Positions 11,605 to 11,867 of a stretch of 11,867 bases of DNA are shown in pieces; the first letter of the stretch is position 1; each line of letters begins with the position of its first letter. This stretch comes from Strigomonas culicis (taxonomy: Eukaryota > Euglenozoa > Kinetoplastea > Trypanosomatida > Trypanosomatidae). The position numbers and the translations under genes were made by a program. The DNA is taken from the NCBI GenBank assembly GCA_000482145.1, contig AUXH01000587.1, positions 1 through 11,867 of the forward strand. The letters run 5' to 3'. Under the pieces are notes generated by a model. The model was not told where the DNA came from and did not search any database. It saw only the letters and a program-made list of their open reading frames with translations.

Positions 11605-11867
11605 ATGTCGACGGATGGGAACGGAGGCTCGCCGTGCGCCGAGGAGCGGCAGGCGGACGCCGACGACGAGCGGACGGCGGAGATGCTGAACGTCTTTGCC
11701 ATCAGCACGACGCAGCTGCTCAACCGCTTCGTCGCGGAGTGCGACCGGCGGCTGTACGAGAACCACAAACACCTCGAGCGCCTCGCGGTGAAGGTCGCGC
11801 TGCTGGAGCACAAGCTGCAGCATGCGGCGGCGGCCGAGGCCGACGCGGCGCCGCCGGGGGCGGATGG
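11605..11867 (+). CDS. WASH complex subunit 3 / CCDC53-like protein, N-terminal part (3' end outside window)
   Basis: Eighty-seven codons are visible before the window ends. After a polar N-terminus (1-26), residues 27-73 form an amphipathic helix that matches the start of CCDC53/WASHC3 in pattern: LNVF, then TTQLLNRF (35-42) followed by a Cys-containing acidic helix and a heptad-like ERLAVKVALLEHKL (58-71). In animals this subunit belongs to the pentameric WASH complex, which activates Arp2/3 on endosomes. The segment then turns Ala/Pro-rich, as in homologues. The match is short and helical, so an unrelated coiled-coil protein is the main alternative. The start could instead be M27 (ATG at 11683), which begins exactly at the conserved part. 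Confidence 0.6.
   Translation, partial: MSTDGNGGSPCAEERQADADDERTAEMLNVFAISTTQLLNRFVAECDRRLYENHKHLERLAVKVALLEHKLQHAAAAEADAAPPGAD

Noticed and set aside
2602..11867. A dedicated membrane-traffic gene cluster (Sec22, Vps39-like, WASHC3-like)
   Set aside because: The three genes are separated by unrelated housekeeping genes in one directional cluster, and gene order in trypanosomatids rarely reflects function.

Overview
This is nuclear DNA of a kinetoplastid, most likely a trypanosomatid of the Leishmania/Crithidia/Leptomonas type. The evidence is that all nine supported genes lie on the + strand and none has an intron. GC-rich coding blocks with strong GC third-position bias alternate with short AT-rich spacers (about 250-665 bp). 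Almost every start codon is preceded by a long polypyrimidine tract and a first downstream AG, which is the signature of spliced-leader trans-splicing of a polycistronic transcript. From memory and unchecked, an S13 gene and a NAP gene also lie close together on Leishmania chromosome 19. The species cannot be settled from the window alone.

Layout, left to right: (1) 3' part of a PDZ-domain protein (1-1083); (2) ribosomal protein S13/uS15 (1693-2148); (3) a Sec22-like longin R-SNARE (2602-3381); (4) a UMP1/POMP-like proteasome maturation factor (3654-4028); (5) the TFIIS-like small subunit of RNA polymerase III, RPC10/Rpc11 (4342-4761); (6) a Vps39/Vam6-like tethering protein with an ankyrin-like tail (5039-7420); (7) a NAP-family histone chaperone with an RGG tail (7671-8666); (8) a 671-residue low-complexity protein with conserved-looking ends (9332-11347); (9) the 5' part of a protein resembling WASH complex subunit 3/CCDC53 (11605 to window end).

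The genes share a transcript, not a pathway. Translation, proteasome assembly, Pol III transcription and chromatin sit beside three membrane-traffic genes (Sec22, Vps39-like, WASHC3-like). This is normal for trypanosomatid gene clusters, where regulation is mostly post-transcriptional through 5' and 3' untranslated regions. No mobile element, CRISPR array, tRNA or rRNA gene is visible.

I see no clearly new multi-gene system. The points most worth a second look are an altered zinc knuckle (CX6C) in the Pol III subunit, the ankyrin-like end of the Vps39-like protein, two alternative splice acceptors before NAP1 that would include or exclude a 38-codon upstream ORF, a four-base native leader before the WASHC3-like gene, and a pair of hairpins downstream of the S13 gene.
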